From JAFLCL01 sp964502175 (GTDB lineage Bacteria; Myxococcota_A; Polyangia; Polyangiales; Sandaracinaceae), in contig CAZCVE010000046.1 in the NCBI GenBank assembly GCA_964502175.1, forward strand, positions 1 to 64,000: a stretch of DNA of 64,000 nt, in the 5' to 3' direction. Below, piece after piece: positions 24,212 through 33,477 of this stretch. The notes beneath the pieces are model-generated. The model searched no databases, was not told where the DNA came from, and saw only the letters and a list, made by a program, of their open reading frames with translations. The position numbers and the translations under genes are program-made. The number at the start of each line of letters is the position of its first letter. Within the stretch, counting starts at the first letter, position 1.

Positions 24212-24958
24212 ATGAACTTCAAGCTCGAGAGAAACTTCGTTCTCAGACCGGCAGAGGCGATCCGCGGCGCGTCGGCGCCTCACATGACACCTGAGCGCTT
24301 CGAGATCTTCTCGAAGAGCCTGAAGAGCCTGGGTCCCAGCGGGCAGCTCGCGGGGTTGTCGGGTGTCACGGTTCGAATCAACGATGTGTACATTCGGAAC
24401 AATCACGCGGATGTCATCGGAATCGACATCTCGACCGACGTATACCTCGTCGCAATGGTCGTGAGTCAGAAGGGCACATCGGTCGAGGCAATTCGCCCTT
24501 TCGGGGTCTTCAATGGTATCTATGACGACATGCAGCTCCCGATCACCCATGCGTGGGCCATCGACCGGCAGCTCGACGGCGTGCCCGAGTTCCTCGACGT
24601 GCACGTCGTCGTGATGCGGAGCATGCAGGGCCAACGCGAGCTAGCAACTGAGATCCTCGCGGCCATGAAGACGGACGAGTACGCGGCGGCACAGACAGCT
24701 CTCACGACGGCGGTGACTTCCGCGAACCCAGTGGCCGGAACCGTGTTGTCGGTTGCTGAGGGACTCTTCCAAGTTGTGATGGGCATCGTCGCGAAGCAGA
24801 AGGACCGACAGATCTTCTACGGAGTCGCATCCTTCGAGGACAGTCCGGACGATCTCGGGATCGGTCGGCGCTGGCACCTGGGCCGTCGCGCTGGTCCTTC
24901 GGTGTCCCGGCCGGATGACGCCGTTGTGACGTTCGAGGTGGTTGGCAGAAAACATTGA
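24212..24958 (+). CDS. Hypothetical 248-aa protein divergent from the subtilase
   Basis: ATG 24212 follows AGGAG at a good distance; in-frame sequence upstream does not look coding. The product begins MNFKLERNFVLRPAEAIRGA. A beta-rich part (VTVRINDVYIRNNHADVIGI, VYLVAMVVSQKG) is followed by an Ala-rich helical hairpin with a hydrophobic stretch (ANPVAGTVLSVAEGLFQVV, residues about 175-195) and a further beta segment (FYGVASFEDSP). I do not recognise the family. The hydrophobic hairpin and the shared promoter with a cytoplasmic protease make a protease-released effector plausible; this is inference. Other possibility: a protease inhibitor. Confidence 0.62.
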   Translation: MNFKLERNFVLRPAEAIRGASAPHMTPERFEIFSKSLKSLGPSGQLAGLSGVTVRINDVYIRNNHADVIGIDISTDVYLVAMVVSQKGTSVEAIRPFGVFNGIYDDMQLPITHAWAIDRQLDGVPEFLDVHVVVMRSMQGQRELATEILAAMKTDEYAAAQTALTTAVTSANPVAGTVLSVAEGLFQVVMGIVAKQKDRQIFYGVASFEDSPDDLGIGRRWHLGRRAGPSVSRPDDAVVTFEVVGRKH

Positions 24959-25253
24959 CAGCTCGGTCTCGGGCCGGGCGAGCTCGGCCGCCTCGAACGC
25001 CGGGATGCGACTCGCAACGCTCCTCGCGCGCGGAAACCTCTTCGGGCTCGAGATCACCTGAGCAAGAAGCGGACGAACCTGGCGGTGTCGAACGGCGGGA
25101 AACAGACCAAGTGCTCATGGTCGGCGGGTCGGGTCTCCTGGCGCATTGGGTGATCGAGGCGCGTGATGGTCACCCCAGGGGTAGTCCGCGGCTGCATGCG
25201 CGGGGCGCATGCGCACGTAGCGGTTTGCTCGCGCGGTCGGTTACGCTGCGGGC
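24959..25253. other. Gap before the BREX block, with related palindrome (copy f)
   Basis: No convincing gene is seen in these 295 bases. At 25168-25184 lies GGTCACCCCAGGGGTAG, a variant of the element (CACCCC/GGGGT), about 70 bp before the pglY start. It is oriented opposite to the other copies and lacks the GACG end on the pglY side. The rest is GC-rich without hairpins of note. Confidence 0.35.
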
Positions 25254-28200
25254 GTGTCGTCGACGCGTGTGAAGGACCTGTTCGACCTCCCGACCTCCGT
25301 GTTGAAGACGCGGTTCGTGGAGAAGCTCGCCGAGGCTGTGAACGAGCCGGAGCGGGTGGCGGAGAGCTACGTCGTGACGCCCGCGCTCGTGGGGGCGTTC
25401 GACAAGGGGCTCGCGATGGTTGGGAGGTCGGTCGCGGAGCGGAAGAGCGTCGCGGCGTTCGTCCACGGCAGCTTCGGCAGCGGTAAGTCGCACTTCATGG
25501 CGATGCTCCACTTCCTCGTCACGGGGGACGAGCACGCGTGGCGGCATGCGCTCCTTCATCCTCTGCGGGCCAAGCACGCGTTCGCGGGGAAGCGGAAGGT
25601 GCTGCCTCTCGTGTTCCACATGGTGGGGCACGCGAGCCTCGCGGAGGCCGTGGCCAAGCGCTACCTCGCGATGCTGCGCGAGAGGCACCCGAGCGCCTCC
25701 GTGCCGCCGGTGTTCGCGGACGAGGCCCTCTTCGAGGATGCGCAGCGCCTGCTCGCGACGCTCGGCGACGAGAAGTTCTTCGCGCCGCTGAACGCCCTGA
25801 TCGAAGGGGGTGCGGACGGCGGTGGCGGCGCGTTGGGAGACTGGGGAGCCATCGGCACGGAGGCGCGATGGGATCGTGCGCGCTTCGAGCGTGCGGCGAG
25901 CTCACCCGTGCCGTCGGAGCGGGCCGAGCTCTTTTCGGCGCTCACCAAGACCCTCTTCTCGGCGTTCGCGCGCGAGGGGCAGCGCTTCCTCCCGCTCGAT
26001 GGCGTGCTCGCGGCGGTGTCGCGGCACGCGGCCGAGCTCGGTTACGAGGCCATCGTCCTCTATCTCGACGAGCTCGTGCTGTGGCTCGCTTCGCGCGCGT
26101 CGGACGTGGCGTGGTTCCACAACGAGGTGCAGGAGATGGTGAAGCTGGTCGAGGCGGAGGAGGCACGGCCCATCCCCTTCGTCAGCTTCATCGCGCGGCA
26201 GCGCGACCTCTCGAAGATGGTCGGTCGCGACTTCGAAGGATCCACGAACGCGCTCGTGCGCGATTCCTTCCAGTGGAGCGAGGGCCGCTACGAGACCATC
26301 ACGCTCGAGGACCGCAACCTCGTGGAGATCGCAGAGAAGCGCGTGCTCCGCGTGAAGGACGACGCAGGGAGGAAGACCCTCGACGACTCGTTCGACCGCA
26401 TGCGCAAGGGCGCGAGCGAGCCCGCGTGGCGCGCGATGCTCGGGAGCTACGAACCGGGCGAGTTCCGCAAGCTCTACCCCTTCAGCCCGGCGCTCGTGCA
26501 TGCGCTCGTCGGTCTCTCGAACGCTCTTCAGCGCGAGCGAACCGCGATCCGCCTCCTCACGGAGATCCTCGTCGAGCACGCGGAGGATCTCGTCATCGGC
26601 GACATCGTCGGGGTGGGGGATCTCTTCGATGTGCTCGCGGGTGGCGAGGACACGGCCGATGGTCCGATGAAGGCCCGCTTCGATGCGGCGCGACAGCTGT
26701 ATCGACATCGCCTCTTGCCCGTGATCCAGGCCAAGCACGGCACGAGCACGCAGGAGAGGTGTCAGCGCATGCGGCCCTCGCATCCTGTCCACATCGGTTG
26801 CTCAGGCTGCCGCGAGAAGGGCTGCCGCACGGACAATCGCCTCCTCAAGACACTCGTGATCGCGGCGCTCGTGCCCGAGGTCGAGCCGCTCAAGGGCCTC
26901 ACCGCGTCGCGCGTGGTGGCGCTGAACCACGGCTCGTTGCGCACGCCCATCCCCGGCACCGAAGGCGCGGCGGCGGCGCAGCGCCTGCGCGACTACGCGA
27001 GCACGCTCGAGTGCCTGCACGTCGGTGATCAGAGCGACCCTCTCGTCCACGTCGAGCTCGAGAGTGTCGACGTTCGGCCCATCCTGCTCGCGCATCAGGC
27101 GCACGACTCGCTCGGGCAGCGGCAGCGTGTGCTGCGCGCGCTGCTCTTCTCCCGCCTCGGCCTCTCGGAAGAGGAGAGCGCGCGTGGTGAGCCCGAGGCG
27201 GAGCACAAGGTCGAGTGGCGCGGGACGATGCGCCACGGAACGGTGCGATTCGCGAACGTCCGCAAGCTCGCGCCCGAGCAGCTCGTCTGCCCCGAGGGCG
27301 ACGACTACCGCATCGTCGTCGACTTCCCGTTCGACGAGCCGGACTTCTATCCGCAGCACGACGAAGAAGCCGTGCGGAAGTTCCGCGACGAGACCAGCGG
27401 GAGCTGGACGCTCGTGTGGCTGCCCACGTTCTTCAGTCAGACGACGAAGGACCTGCTCGGCGACTACGTGATCCTCGAGCACATTCTCGGCGGCAACGAC
27501 CGGAAGAAGCAGGCAGTGGCCCACCTCGCGACCGACCAGCAGGTGCGCGCGCTCCAGGATCTCGAGAACCTCCGCACCCAGAAGCAGAGCCGCCTTCGGC
27601 AAGCGCTCGAGCAGGCGTACGGCCTGGCGAGCCCGGATGAGACGACGCTCGACCTCGAGCACGCGGCTGATCGCAGCCTCCACCTCCTCAGGCCGGGCAT
27701 CGACTCGCTCGAGACGCGCCTGGCCCCGAGCCTGACGCAGGCACTCGACGCGTACGCGCGCGCCGTGCTCGACAAGCGACACCCGCGTCATCCGAGCTTC
27801 GGCCGAAAGGTCACGTCGCACGTCGTTCGAGAGGCCCTCGCGATCTTCAGCGAGGTCGTGGACACAGACGATCGCCGCATCGTGACGAGCAAGCAGCGCG
27901 TCGAGGTGGCCGAGGACGTGCTCGCGCACCTCGGCCTCGCCCGCGTGGTTGAGGGTGGAGCGGTGCATCTCGTGGACGACCGAGTGCTGCGGCATCTCGA
28001 GAACGAGCGTCATCGCCGCGCCCTCGATCGGCCCACGGTGCGGGAGATGCGCGAGATCTTCGACGAGACCAGGCAGATGGGTCTGCCGCCGATCGTCGAG
28101 GACCTCGTGGTGCGCTGCTACGCGCGACAGACGGGGCGCGAGCTCGTCTCGTACGACCGCCCGTTCGAAGGCGACGCAGGCAAGACGCTGCCGGCAGACG

Positions 28201-29087
28201 TCGTGCTCGAGCGCCCGGACCTTCCTTCGCAGGAGGCCTGGTCACTGGCGCGCGCGCGGGCGGCAGAGGTCTTTGGGTACACCTCCGCGAAGACCCTCCT
28301 CGGTGCCGAGAACCTGCGTGCCCTCGAGCGCGAGGTGTCGCGGCTCGTGGACGAGGTGCTGCCGCATGCGCGCGCGTTGCCCGAGAAGATCGAGGCCGCG
28401 ATGAGCGCGATGGCTTCGCCGCAGACGGGGAGGGTCGACCGAGGAGTCACCGCGCTCTCTGCGGCCGGGCTCGTGGAAGCACTGCGTGGCCGTCGCGGCC
28501 GGGCCCTCGTGGAGGCCCTCGCCGCTGCGAAGCTCGAGACCAGCCCGACCGCCGTGCGCGAGTCGCTGCGGACCTCGAAGGAGGTCACAGCCGTGCTGAG
28601 CGACTCCCTCGTCACGCGCCCACTCGAGCGCGCCAAGCAGCGTCAGAACGACTCACTCCGGCTGTCAGCGATCCTCGAGACGGTGACCAAGGTCCTCGTC
28701 CGCGACGAGCTCCACGGACCGCTCGCCGCCGAGCTGCGCAAGCTCGCACGCGAAGCCTTCGACGAGCTCGAGCCCAAGCCTGCGACCCAGACGCCGGGCC
28801 TGACGTCGGTCGTCTCCACGACCGCCTCGATCTCGAGCGAGAAGCCGACGGGCGAAAAGCCCACCGTCGAGAACACCTCGACGAGCGCCACTCGCAGTGC
28901 CGTCGCCGCGCGGACGGTCGGGCCCCACGCCTCGATCGCTGCGCTGCGTCGGCCGATGTCGAGTCTGGATTCGGCCGCGGTCCTCGAGGAGTTGAGACAT
29001 CACATCGAAGGGCTCGATCGCCAGGCTCTCGCAGGCCGCGTGCTGCGCATCGAGCTGTCGATCGAGGACGAGAGTGATGGCGACTGA
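25254..29087 (+). CDS. pglY: BREX type-2 ATPase PglY
   Basis: A 1277-aa P-loop ATPase of the BrxC/PglY family. Walker A is AAFVHGSFGSGKSHFMAML (residues about 65-82) and Walker B is AIVLYLDELVLWLAS (about 265-280). A cysteine cluster CSGCREKGC (about residue 520) may bind zinc. A long helical C-terminal half follows, ending in a Ser/Thr-rich linker and LRHHIEGLDRQALAGRVLRI. The start is GTG 25254, the first in a frame that gives the typical MSSTRVKDLFDLPTSVLKTR opening. It overlaps pglZ by about 11 bp. PglY is an essential part of BREX, acting with PglZ on phage DNA replication. No pglX or pglW precedes it here. Confidence 0.9.
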   Translation: MSSTRVKDLFDLPTSVLKTRFVEKLAEAVNEPERVAESYVVTPALVGAFDKGLAMVGRSVAERKSVAAFVHGSFGSGKSHFMAMLHFLVTGDEHAWRHALLHPLRAKHAFAGKRKVLPLVFHMVGHASLAEAVAKRYLAMLRERHPSASVPPVFADEALFEDAQRLLATLGDEKFFAPLNALIEGGADGGGGALGDWGAIGTEARWDRARFERAASSPVPSERAELFSALTKTLFSAFAREGQRFLPLDGVLAAVSRHAAELGYEAIVLYLDELVLWLASRASDVAWFHNEVQEMVKLVEAEEARPIPFVSFIARQRDLSKMVGRDFEGSTNALVRDSFQWSEGRYETITLEDRNLVEIAEKRVLRVKDDAGRKTLDDSFDRMRKGASEPAWRAMLGSYEPGEFRKLYPFSPALVHALVGLSNALQRERTAIRLLTEILVEHAEDLVIGDIVGVGDLFDVLAGGEDTADGPMKARFDAARQLYRHRLLPVIQAKHGTSTQERCQRMRPSHPVHIGCSGCREKGCRTDNRLLKTLVIAALVPEVEPLKGLTASRVVALNHGSLRTPIPGTEGAAAAQRLRDYASTLECLHVGDQSDPLVHVELESVDVRPILLAHQAHDSLGQRQRVLRALLFSRLGLSEEESARGEPEAEHKVEWRGTMRHGTVRFANVRKLAPEQLVCPEGDDYRIVVDFPFDEPDFYPQHDEEAVRKFRDETSGSWTLVWLPTFFSQTTKDLLGDYVILEHILGGNDRKKQAVAHLATDQQVRALQDLENLRTQKQSRLRQALEQAYGLASPDETTLDLEHAADRSLHLLRPGIDSLETRLAPSLTQALDAYARAVLDKRHPRHPSFGRKVTSHVVREALAIFSEVVDTDDRRIVTSKQRVEVAEDVLAHLGLARVVEGGAVHLVDDRVLRHLENERHRRALDRPTVREMREIFDETRQMGLPPIVEDLVVRCYARQTGRELVSYDRPFEGDAGKTLPADVVLERPDLPSQEAWSLARARAAEVFGYTSAKTLLGAENLRALEREVSRLVDEVLPHARALPEKIEAAMSAMASPQTGRVDRGVTALSAAGLVEALRGRRGRALVEALAAAKLETSPTAVRESLRTSKEVTAVLSDSLVTRPLERAKQRQNDSLRLSAILETVTKVLVRDELHGPLAAELRKLAREAFDELEPKPATQTPGLTSVVSTTASISSEKPTGEKPTVENTSTSATRSAVAARTVGPHASIAALRRPMSSLDSAAVLEELRHHIEGLDRQALAGRVLRIELSIEDESDGD

Positions 29088-32043
29088 CTCCCTCTTCGAG
29101 ATCCCGAGCCTCACCCGCGAGGAGATCACTCGGGCGGTCGAGACGCTGCTGAGCGTGAAGCGCAATCGCTATCTCTTCGCGTTTCTCGGGCGCGCTGCGG
29201 CCGACGTTGCGTCGAAGCCTCTCACCGTAGGCCATCGCACCTTCGAGGTGGTTCCGGTCGAGAGTGAGCTGGACCTCCGGATGAAACTGCCCGAGCTCGA
29301 TGAGACCGACCCCCACCGGGTGTTCCTCGTCCCGTTCGTGGAGCTACCGCGGGACGTGCAGGGATTGTTCGCGCTCAAGCGTGTGGAGCGCGTAGGGAAG
29401 GACGAGCGTCTGGCCGCTATCCTCGGCTGCGGGGCAGTGGAAGCAGGCCTTGCTCGTAGCCCGCTCGGAGAGCTGCTGCTCGCCGGCAAGACCACGATTC
29501 GTCCACTCGGTACGGAGCGAGTGGCCACGGCGCGCATCCTGGTAGCGACGTGGATGAACGAGCACTGGGAGCTCCCGAGCGCCGAGGATCTCGGCCGCGA
29601 CGCGCTCCTCGCGTGGGCCGCGTCGAGCCGCGAGGGCAAGGGGTTCGGCGATCGGTACGGTCGATCGAGCGAGCTCGTGAAGCAGATCGAGCGAGAGCTG
29701 GGCGCGGCTGCCGGCCGGCTCGGACGGGCTGCCTTCCACGCGTGGCGTCTCGGTCAGGGCGAAGGCCTCTTCGAGCTGGCCGTGATCGCTGAGGCGGGTC
29801 GCAGCGTTCGGGACGAGCCTGCTCTCAAGTACTGGATGGAGTACCAGCTCAAGGCGCTCGACATCCACGAGCTGCTCGCGACCGAGGTGGCGCAAGAGCT
29901 CGGCGATGTCGTCTCCACGTCGATCCCCATCCTCGAAGCGCAGACTTCGGTGGCGTTCGTGCGGGCGCGAATCGATGCAGCCGATGCGCGCCTGAAGGAT
30001 CCCGCGGTGCGCGCCCTCCTCTCGGGCGTTCGCGGCGTGCGCCTCGCGCTTCAGCACGAGGCCCAGACGATCGCGCTCGCGACGGCGCTCGAGCGCATCG
30101 CAGACATGGCTTCGACTCCCACGGGTTCCCCCGAGACCCAGAGAGCGCGGCTCCGCGAAGCCGAAGCGGCGTACTCGGTCTGGACTCGGCACGATCTCGC
30201 CCGTCGCTCGAACGAGCGCCTCGAGCGGGCGGAGGATGCGCTCCGCCTCGCGATCTTTCTCGAGTCGGCGCCGCGCGACGAGCGCTTGCGCGAAGATCCC
30301 ATGGGCTCTGCGGTCGCCGACCTCGCGCGCCTCGCACGGTGGTACGGCGATCACGGCGGCTACGTGGATCGCGCGAGGCACGCGGCGCGCGGACCCACGA
30401 CAGACCCTCTCGGCGCGGCGATCGAGCGCATCGTGGCGCGCACCGACACGTTCCGCGTGTCGCTCGATCGGCGCTTCGCGCGTGCTCTCGTGGAGTGGAC
30501 CGAAGCGGGCAGACGTCGCGGCGACGCATTCGGCATCGAGGACGCGCTGGCCCACATCGCCAAGCCGTTCCTCGAAGCGGGCGACGACCGGCGCCTCTTG
30601 GTCATCCTCTTCGACGGCATGTCATGGTGCGAGGCGAGCGAGATACTGGACGATCTCGCCGAGTACGACGACGGCTGGGGCCCGCTGGCGTTCAACCGCA
30701 AGTGCGCGCGCGAAGGCGAGCTGCCCGTGGTGCTCGCCGCGTTGCCTACGGTCACCGATGTCAGTCGCTCGGCGTTCTTCCTCGGCAAGCGCGTCGAGAG
30801 CGGGGACAAGCACGACACCGGCAGGGATCCGGATCGCTTCGTCGCCAACAAGGCCATCTCCTCTTTCTTCTCGGGCGCGCGCGCACCGCGCTTGTTCCTC
30901 CGTGCCGATGCACAGACCAAGGCAGGCACGCTCACCAACGAGGTCGTCACAGCGGTCGGCGATCCCGACGCACGCGTGGTCGGGGTCGTGCTCAACACCA
31001 TCGACGACTCCCTCAAGAGCAATCCCTCGCAGAGGCAGCGATGGAGCCTCGCTTCCATCGCGCCCCTGCGCGACCTCCTCTCGCAGGCACGGCGGGCAGG
31101 GCGACATGTTCTCTTCGCCAGCGATCACGGGCATGTGAAGAGCGCGGCGCTCCGCTCGCTCGAGGGGCTGACCGAAGGTGAGGGCCGCCGCTGGCGCCGC
31201 TACGTGAACGGCAAGACCATCGTCGCGGATCACGAGGCGAAAGTGACGGGCAGCGCGGTCTGGACGCCGAAGGGCGCTGACGGTGTCGTCCTCCTGGTCG
31301 ACGACACCGGCCGATATGGTTCCTCGGGAGCCAGCGGTGAGCACGGAGGGGCGTCGTTGGCAGAGGTGGTCACTCCCTGTCTCCTCGTCGGCTGGGACGA
31401 GCCCCTGCATGCCACGAGCGAGGGCCGCAATCGCGACGACTTGGCGCTCATGCCGCGCTACACACCGCCCTTCTGGCGTCTACGCATCGATGACGATGCG
31501 GTGCCCGTGCGCCCAGAGAGAGGCCGCAAGAAGGACCCTCGCCAGCTGGAGCTCGCGGCCGCGCTCTCGGCCCAACGTCCTCTCGAAGAACAGCCAATCG
31601 AACAGCGGCACCCAGTCGACCAGGGACAGGTCCAGAGCGCCCCTCCGCCTCCGCGCGCGCGGCCCAAGACGATTCCACCAACCGCGACGCCTTCGACGCC
31701 ACCTCTGACCAGCCAAGCGGGCGCGACGGCCATCACGCCGTCCGCCGCACCCGGTTCAGACTCGGCGTTGGCGCGCTCAGCCCTCTTCAAGCAGCAGGTG
31801 CCGGACCCGAAGCAGCGCATCGATGTTCTCCGAGCCATCGTGGTGCTGGAGAGTCGTGGCGGCCGGGTTCCGGCCGACGTGTTCGCGCAGGAGATGGGCT
31901 ATCTGCCCCATCGTATCGCAGGCCATGTCGCGATTCTGAGCGAGAAGCTCGCGCTCGACGGCATGCAGCCGCTCCGCTTCGATCGTGTCAGCGGCCAAGT
32001 CGTGCTCGACCTTGGTCTGTTCCGGACACTCTACAATGACTGA
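29077..32043 (+). CDS. pglZ: BREX phosphatase-domain protein PglZ
   Basis: About 988 aa. The alkaline-phosphatase-like PglZ domain lies in the second third: LLVILFDGMSWCEASEILDD (metal-binding Asp), SRSAFFLGKRVESGD, HVLFASDHGHVKSAALRS and GASGEHGGASLAEVVTPCLL. A Pro-rich linker (QSAPPPPRARPKTIPPTATP, near residue 860) leads to a winged-helix-like C-terminus (VLRAIVVLESRGGRVPADVF). The start is ATG 29077; GTG 29074 is an alternative. It overlaps the end of pglY, so translation is coupled. PglZ is the hallmark gene of BREX systems. All recognisable motifs are intact. Confidence 0.92.
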   Translation: MATDSLFEIPSLTREEITRAVETLLSVKRNRYLFAFLGRAAADVASKPLTVGHRTFEVVPVESELDLRMKLPELDETDPHRVFLVPFVELPRDVQGLFALKRVERVGKDERLAAILGCGAVEAGLARSPLGELLLAGKTTIRPLGTERVATARILVATWMNEHWELPSAEDLGRDALLAWAASSREGKGFGDRYGRSSELVKQIERELGAAAGRLGRAAFHAWRLGQGEGLFELAVIAEAGRSVRDEPALKYWMEYQLKALDIHELLATEVAQELGDVVSTSIPILEAQTSVAFVRARIDAADARLKDPAVRALLSGVRGVRLALQHEAQTIALATALERIADMASTPTGSPETQRARLREAEAAYSVWTRHDLARRSNERLERAEDALRLAIFLESAPRDERLREDPMGSAVADLARLARWYGDHGGYVDRARHAARGPTTDPLGAAIERIVARTDTFRVSLDRRFARALVEWTEAGRRRGDAFGIEDALAHIAKPFLEAGDDRRLLVILFDGMSWCEASEILDDLAEYDDGWGPLAFNRKCAREGELPVVLAALPTVTDVSRSAFFLGKRVESGDKHDTGRDPDRFVANKAISSFFSGARAPRLFLRADAQTKAGTLTNEVVTAVGDPDARVVGVVLNTIDDSLKSNPSQRQRWSLASIAPLRDLLSQARRAGRHVLFASDHGHVKSAALRSLEGLTEGEGRRWRRYVNGKTIVADHEAKVTGSAVWTPKGADGVVLLVDDTGRYGSSGASGEHGGASLAEVVTPCLLVGWDEPLHATSEGRNRDDLALMPRYTPPFWRLRIDDDAVPVRPERGRKKDPRQLELAAALSAQRPLEEQPIEQRHPVDQGQVQSAPPPPRARPKTIPPTATPSTPPLTSQAGATAITPSAAPGSDSALARSALFKQQVPDPKQRIDVLRAIVVLESRGGRVPADVFAQEMGYLPHRIAGHVAILSEKLALDGMQPLRFDRVSGQVVLDLGLFRTLYND

Positions 32044-32057
32044 GGGGCAGTGAGACC

Positions 32058-33446
32058 ATGAGCGACACCACCCTCAGCCTCTTCCGGCGCCGCCAAGTCA
32101 TCGATGCCCTGCGCTTTGGCGCGGTGCCGGCCCGGGGCCTGGAGCACATCGCCACCGGGATCGACCGCTTCGCGGAGGCCATCGACGGTGACCTCGACAT
32201 GGTCTCTGCCGGCGAAGGGCGGCTCAAGGCCATCCGAGGCGAGTACGGCACGGGCAAGACGTTCTTCGCCCGCTGGCTCGAGCACCGGGCGCAACAGCGG
32301 GGGTTCGCGACCTCCCTCGTGCAGATCTCCCCCGCCGAGGCACCTCTTCATCGTTTCGAGCTGGTCTACCGCGCAGCCATCGCGGCGATGACGACGAAGG
32401 AGTTCCAAGACGGTGCCTTTCGCTCCGTGCTGGACGCCTGGTTCTTCCACCTCGAGAACGAAGCCACCGAGCGCGGCCTCGCGCGCGCAGACGATGCCGC
32501 CGGCCTCGCACGCGCCGTCGGCACGCTGCTCGATCAGCGCCTGCGCACGGTGAGCCTCCTCCAGCCGCTCTTCGCGAACGCGCTGCGCGCGGCGTACGAG
32601 CACCGCGTTCGCGGCGACTCTGCGACCGAGGAGGGGCTCATCGCGTGGGTTATGGGCCAGCCCAACGTGGGCGTCGCCGTGAAGAACGCAGCCGACGTGC
32701 GCGGCGAGATCGATGCGACCACTGCATCCGGGTTCTTGCGCGGTGTGCTCGAGGTGCTGCGGCAGACGCAGCGACACGGGCTCGTGCTGGTGCTCGACGA
32801 GGTCGAGACGATCCAGCGCATCCGTACGGACCAGCGGGAGCGCGCGCTCGGCGAGCTGAGGAGGCTCGTCGACGATCTCTTCGCGGGGCGGTTCCCCGGC
32901 CTCTACCTGATCATCACCGGCACGACGAAGTTCTTCGACGGCCCTCAAGGCATCAAGATGGCGCCCGCGCTCGAGCAGCGGTTGGCGACCCAGTTCGGGC
33001 CGGATCCGAAGTTCGACAGCACGCGTGCCCCCCAAGTGCGCCTCACGCCTTTCGACTTCGATCGGCTGGTCGAAGTCGGCCGCAAAGTCCACGCGCTCTA
33101 TCCCGCTCGCAACGCGGCGCGTATCGCGAAGGTGGACGACGCGATGCTCCGCGCACTTGCTGAGAACGTGCGGGGGGCTCTCGGCGGCAAGCTCGGTATC
33201 GCTCCACGCGTCTATCTCCGGAAGCTCGTCCAGCTCCTCGACACGCTCGACGAGCACGCCGAGTTCGATCCAGTGAAGCACGGTGGTCTCACCGTGAACG
33301 CCGATGAGGCCGCGCTCGAGCTCGCGAGCGGCGCTCGAGACGACGCCTCTCCTCCCGCGACGGGTGTCACCGCCGCGGATGTCGCGCTGGAGCTCGACGG
33401 TTCGTGGGACGCCCGGGCGGACGCGACGGATGGAGCCGACGAGTGA
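32058..33446 (+). CDS. brxD: BREX ATP-binding protein BrxD
   Basis: A 462-aa P-loop protein (DUF2791-like family). Walker A is in KAIRGEYGTGKTFFARWLE (residues about 56-75), Walker B in GLVLVLDEVETIQRIR (about 243-258). The C-terminus has the conserved region VRLTPFDFDRLVEVGRKVHA and IAPRVYLRKLVQLLDTLDEH. ATG 32058 follows pglZ by 14 bp, with GAGGGG 10 bp upstream. In type-2 BREX systems brxD sits between pglZ and brxHI, exactly as here. Its job is not settled in the literature I recall; an ATPase supporting host protection or restriction is usual. Confidence 0.9.
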   Translation: MSDTTLSLFRRRQVIDALRFGAVPARGLEHIATGIDRFAEAIDGDLDMVSAGEGRLKAIRGEYGTGKTFFARWLEHRAQQRGFATSLVQISPAEAPLHRFELVYRAAIAAMTTKEFQDGAFRSVLDAWFFHLENEATERGLARADDAAGLARAVGTLLDQRLRTVSLLQPLFANALRAAYEHRVRGDSATEEGLIAWVMGQPNVGVAVKNAADVRGEIDATTASGFLRGVLEVLRQTQRHGLVLVLDEVETIQRIRTDQRERALGELRRLVDDLFAGRFPGLYLIITGTTKFFDGPQGIKMAPALEQRLATQFGPDPKFDSTRAPQVRLTPFDFDRLVEVGRKVHALYPARNAARIAKVDDAMLRALAENVRGALGGKLGIAPRVYLRKLVQLLDTLDEHAEFDPVKHGGLTVNADEAALELASGARDDASPPATGVTAADVALELDGSWDARADATDGADE

Positions 33447-33477
33447 TGCGCACTCCCGACGCGGCGAGACAGTCCCG

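Noticed and set aside
24641..25057. Minus-strand frame covering the gap before pglY
   Set aside because: Its start region looks protein-like for about 35 residues but then runs opposite the supported 248-aa gene; no ribosome site or family.
25902..28013. Long minus-strand frames opposite pglY
   Set aside because: They lie wholly within pglY, have Arg/Glu/Leu-heavy composition with no motif, and arise because high third-position G/C removes stops on the opposite strand.
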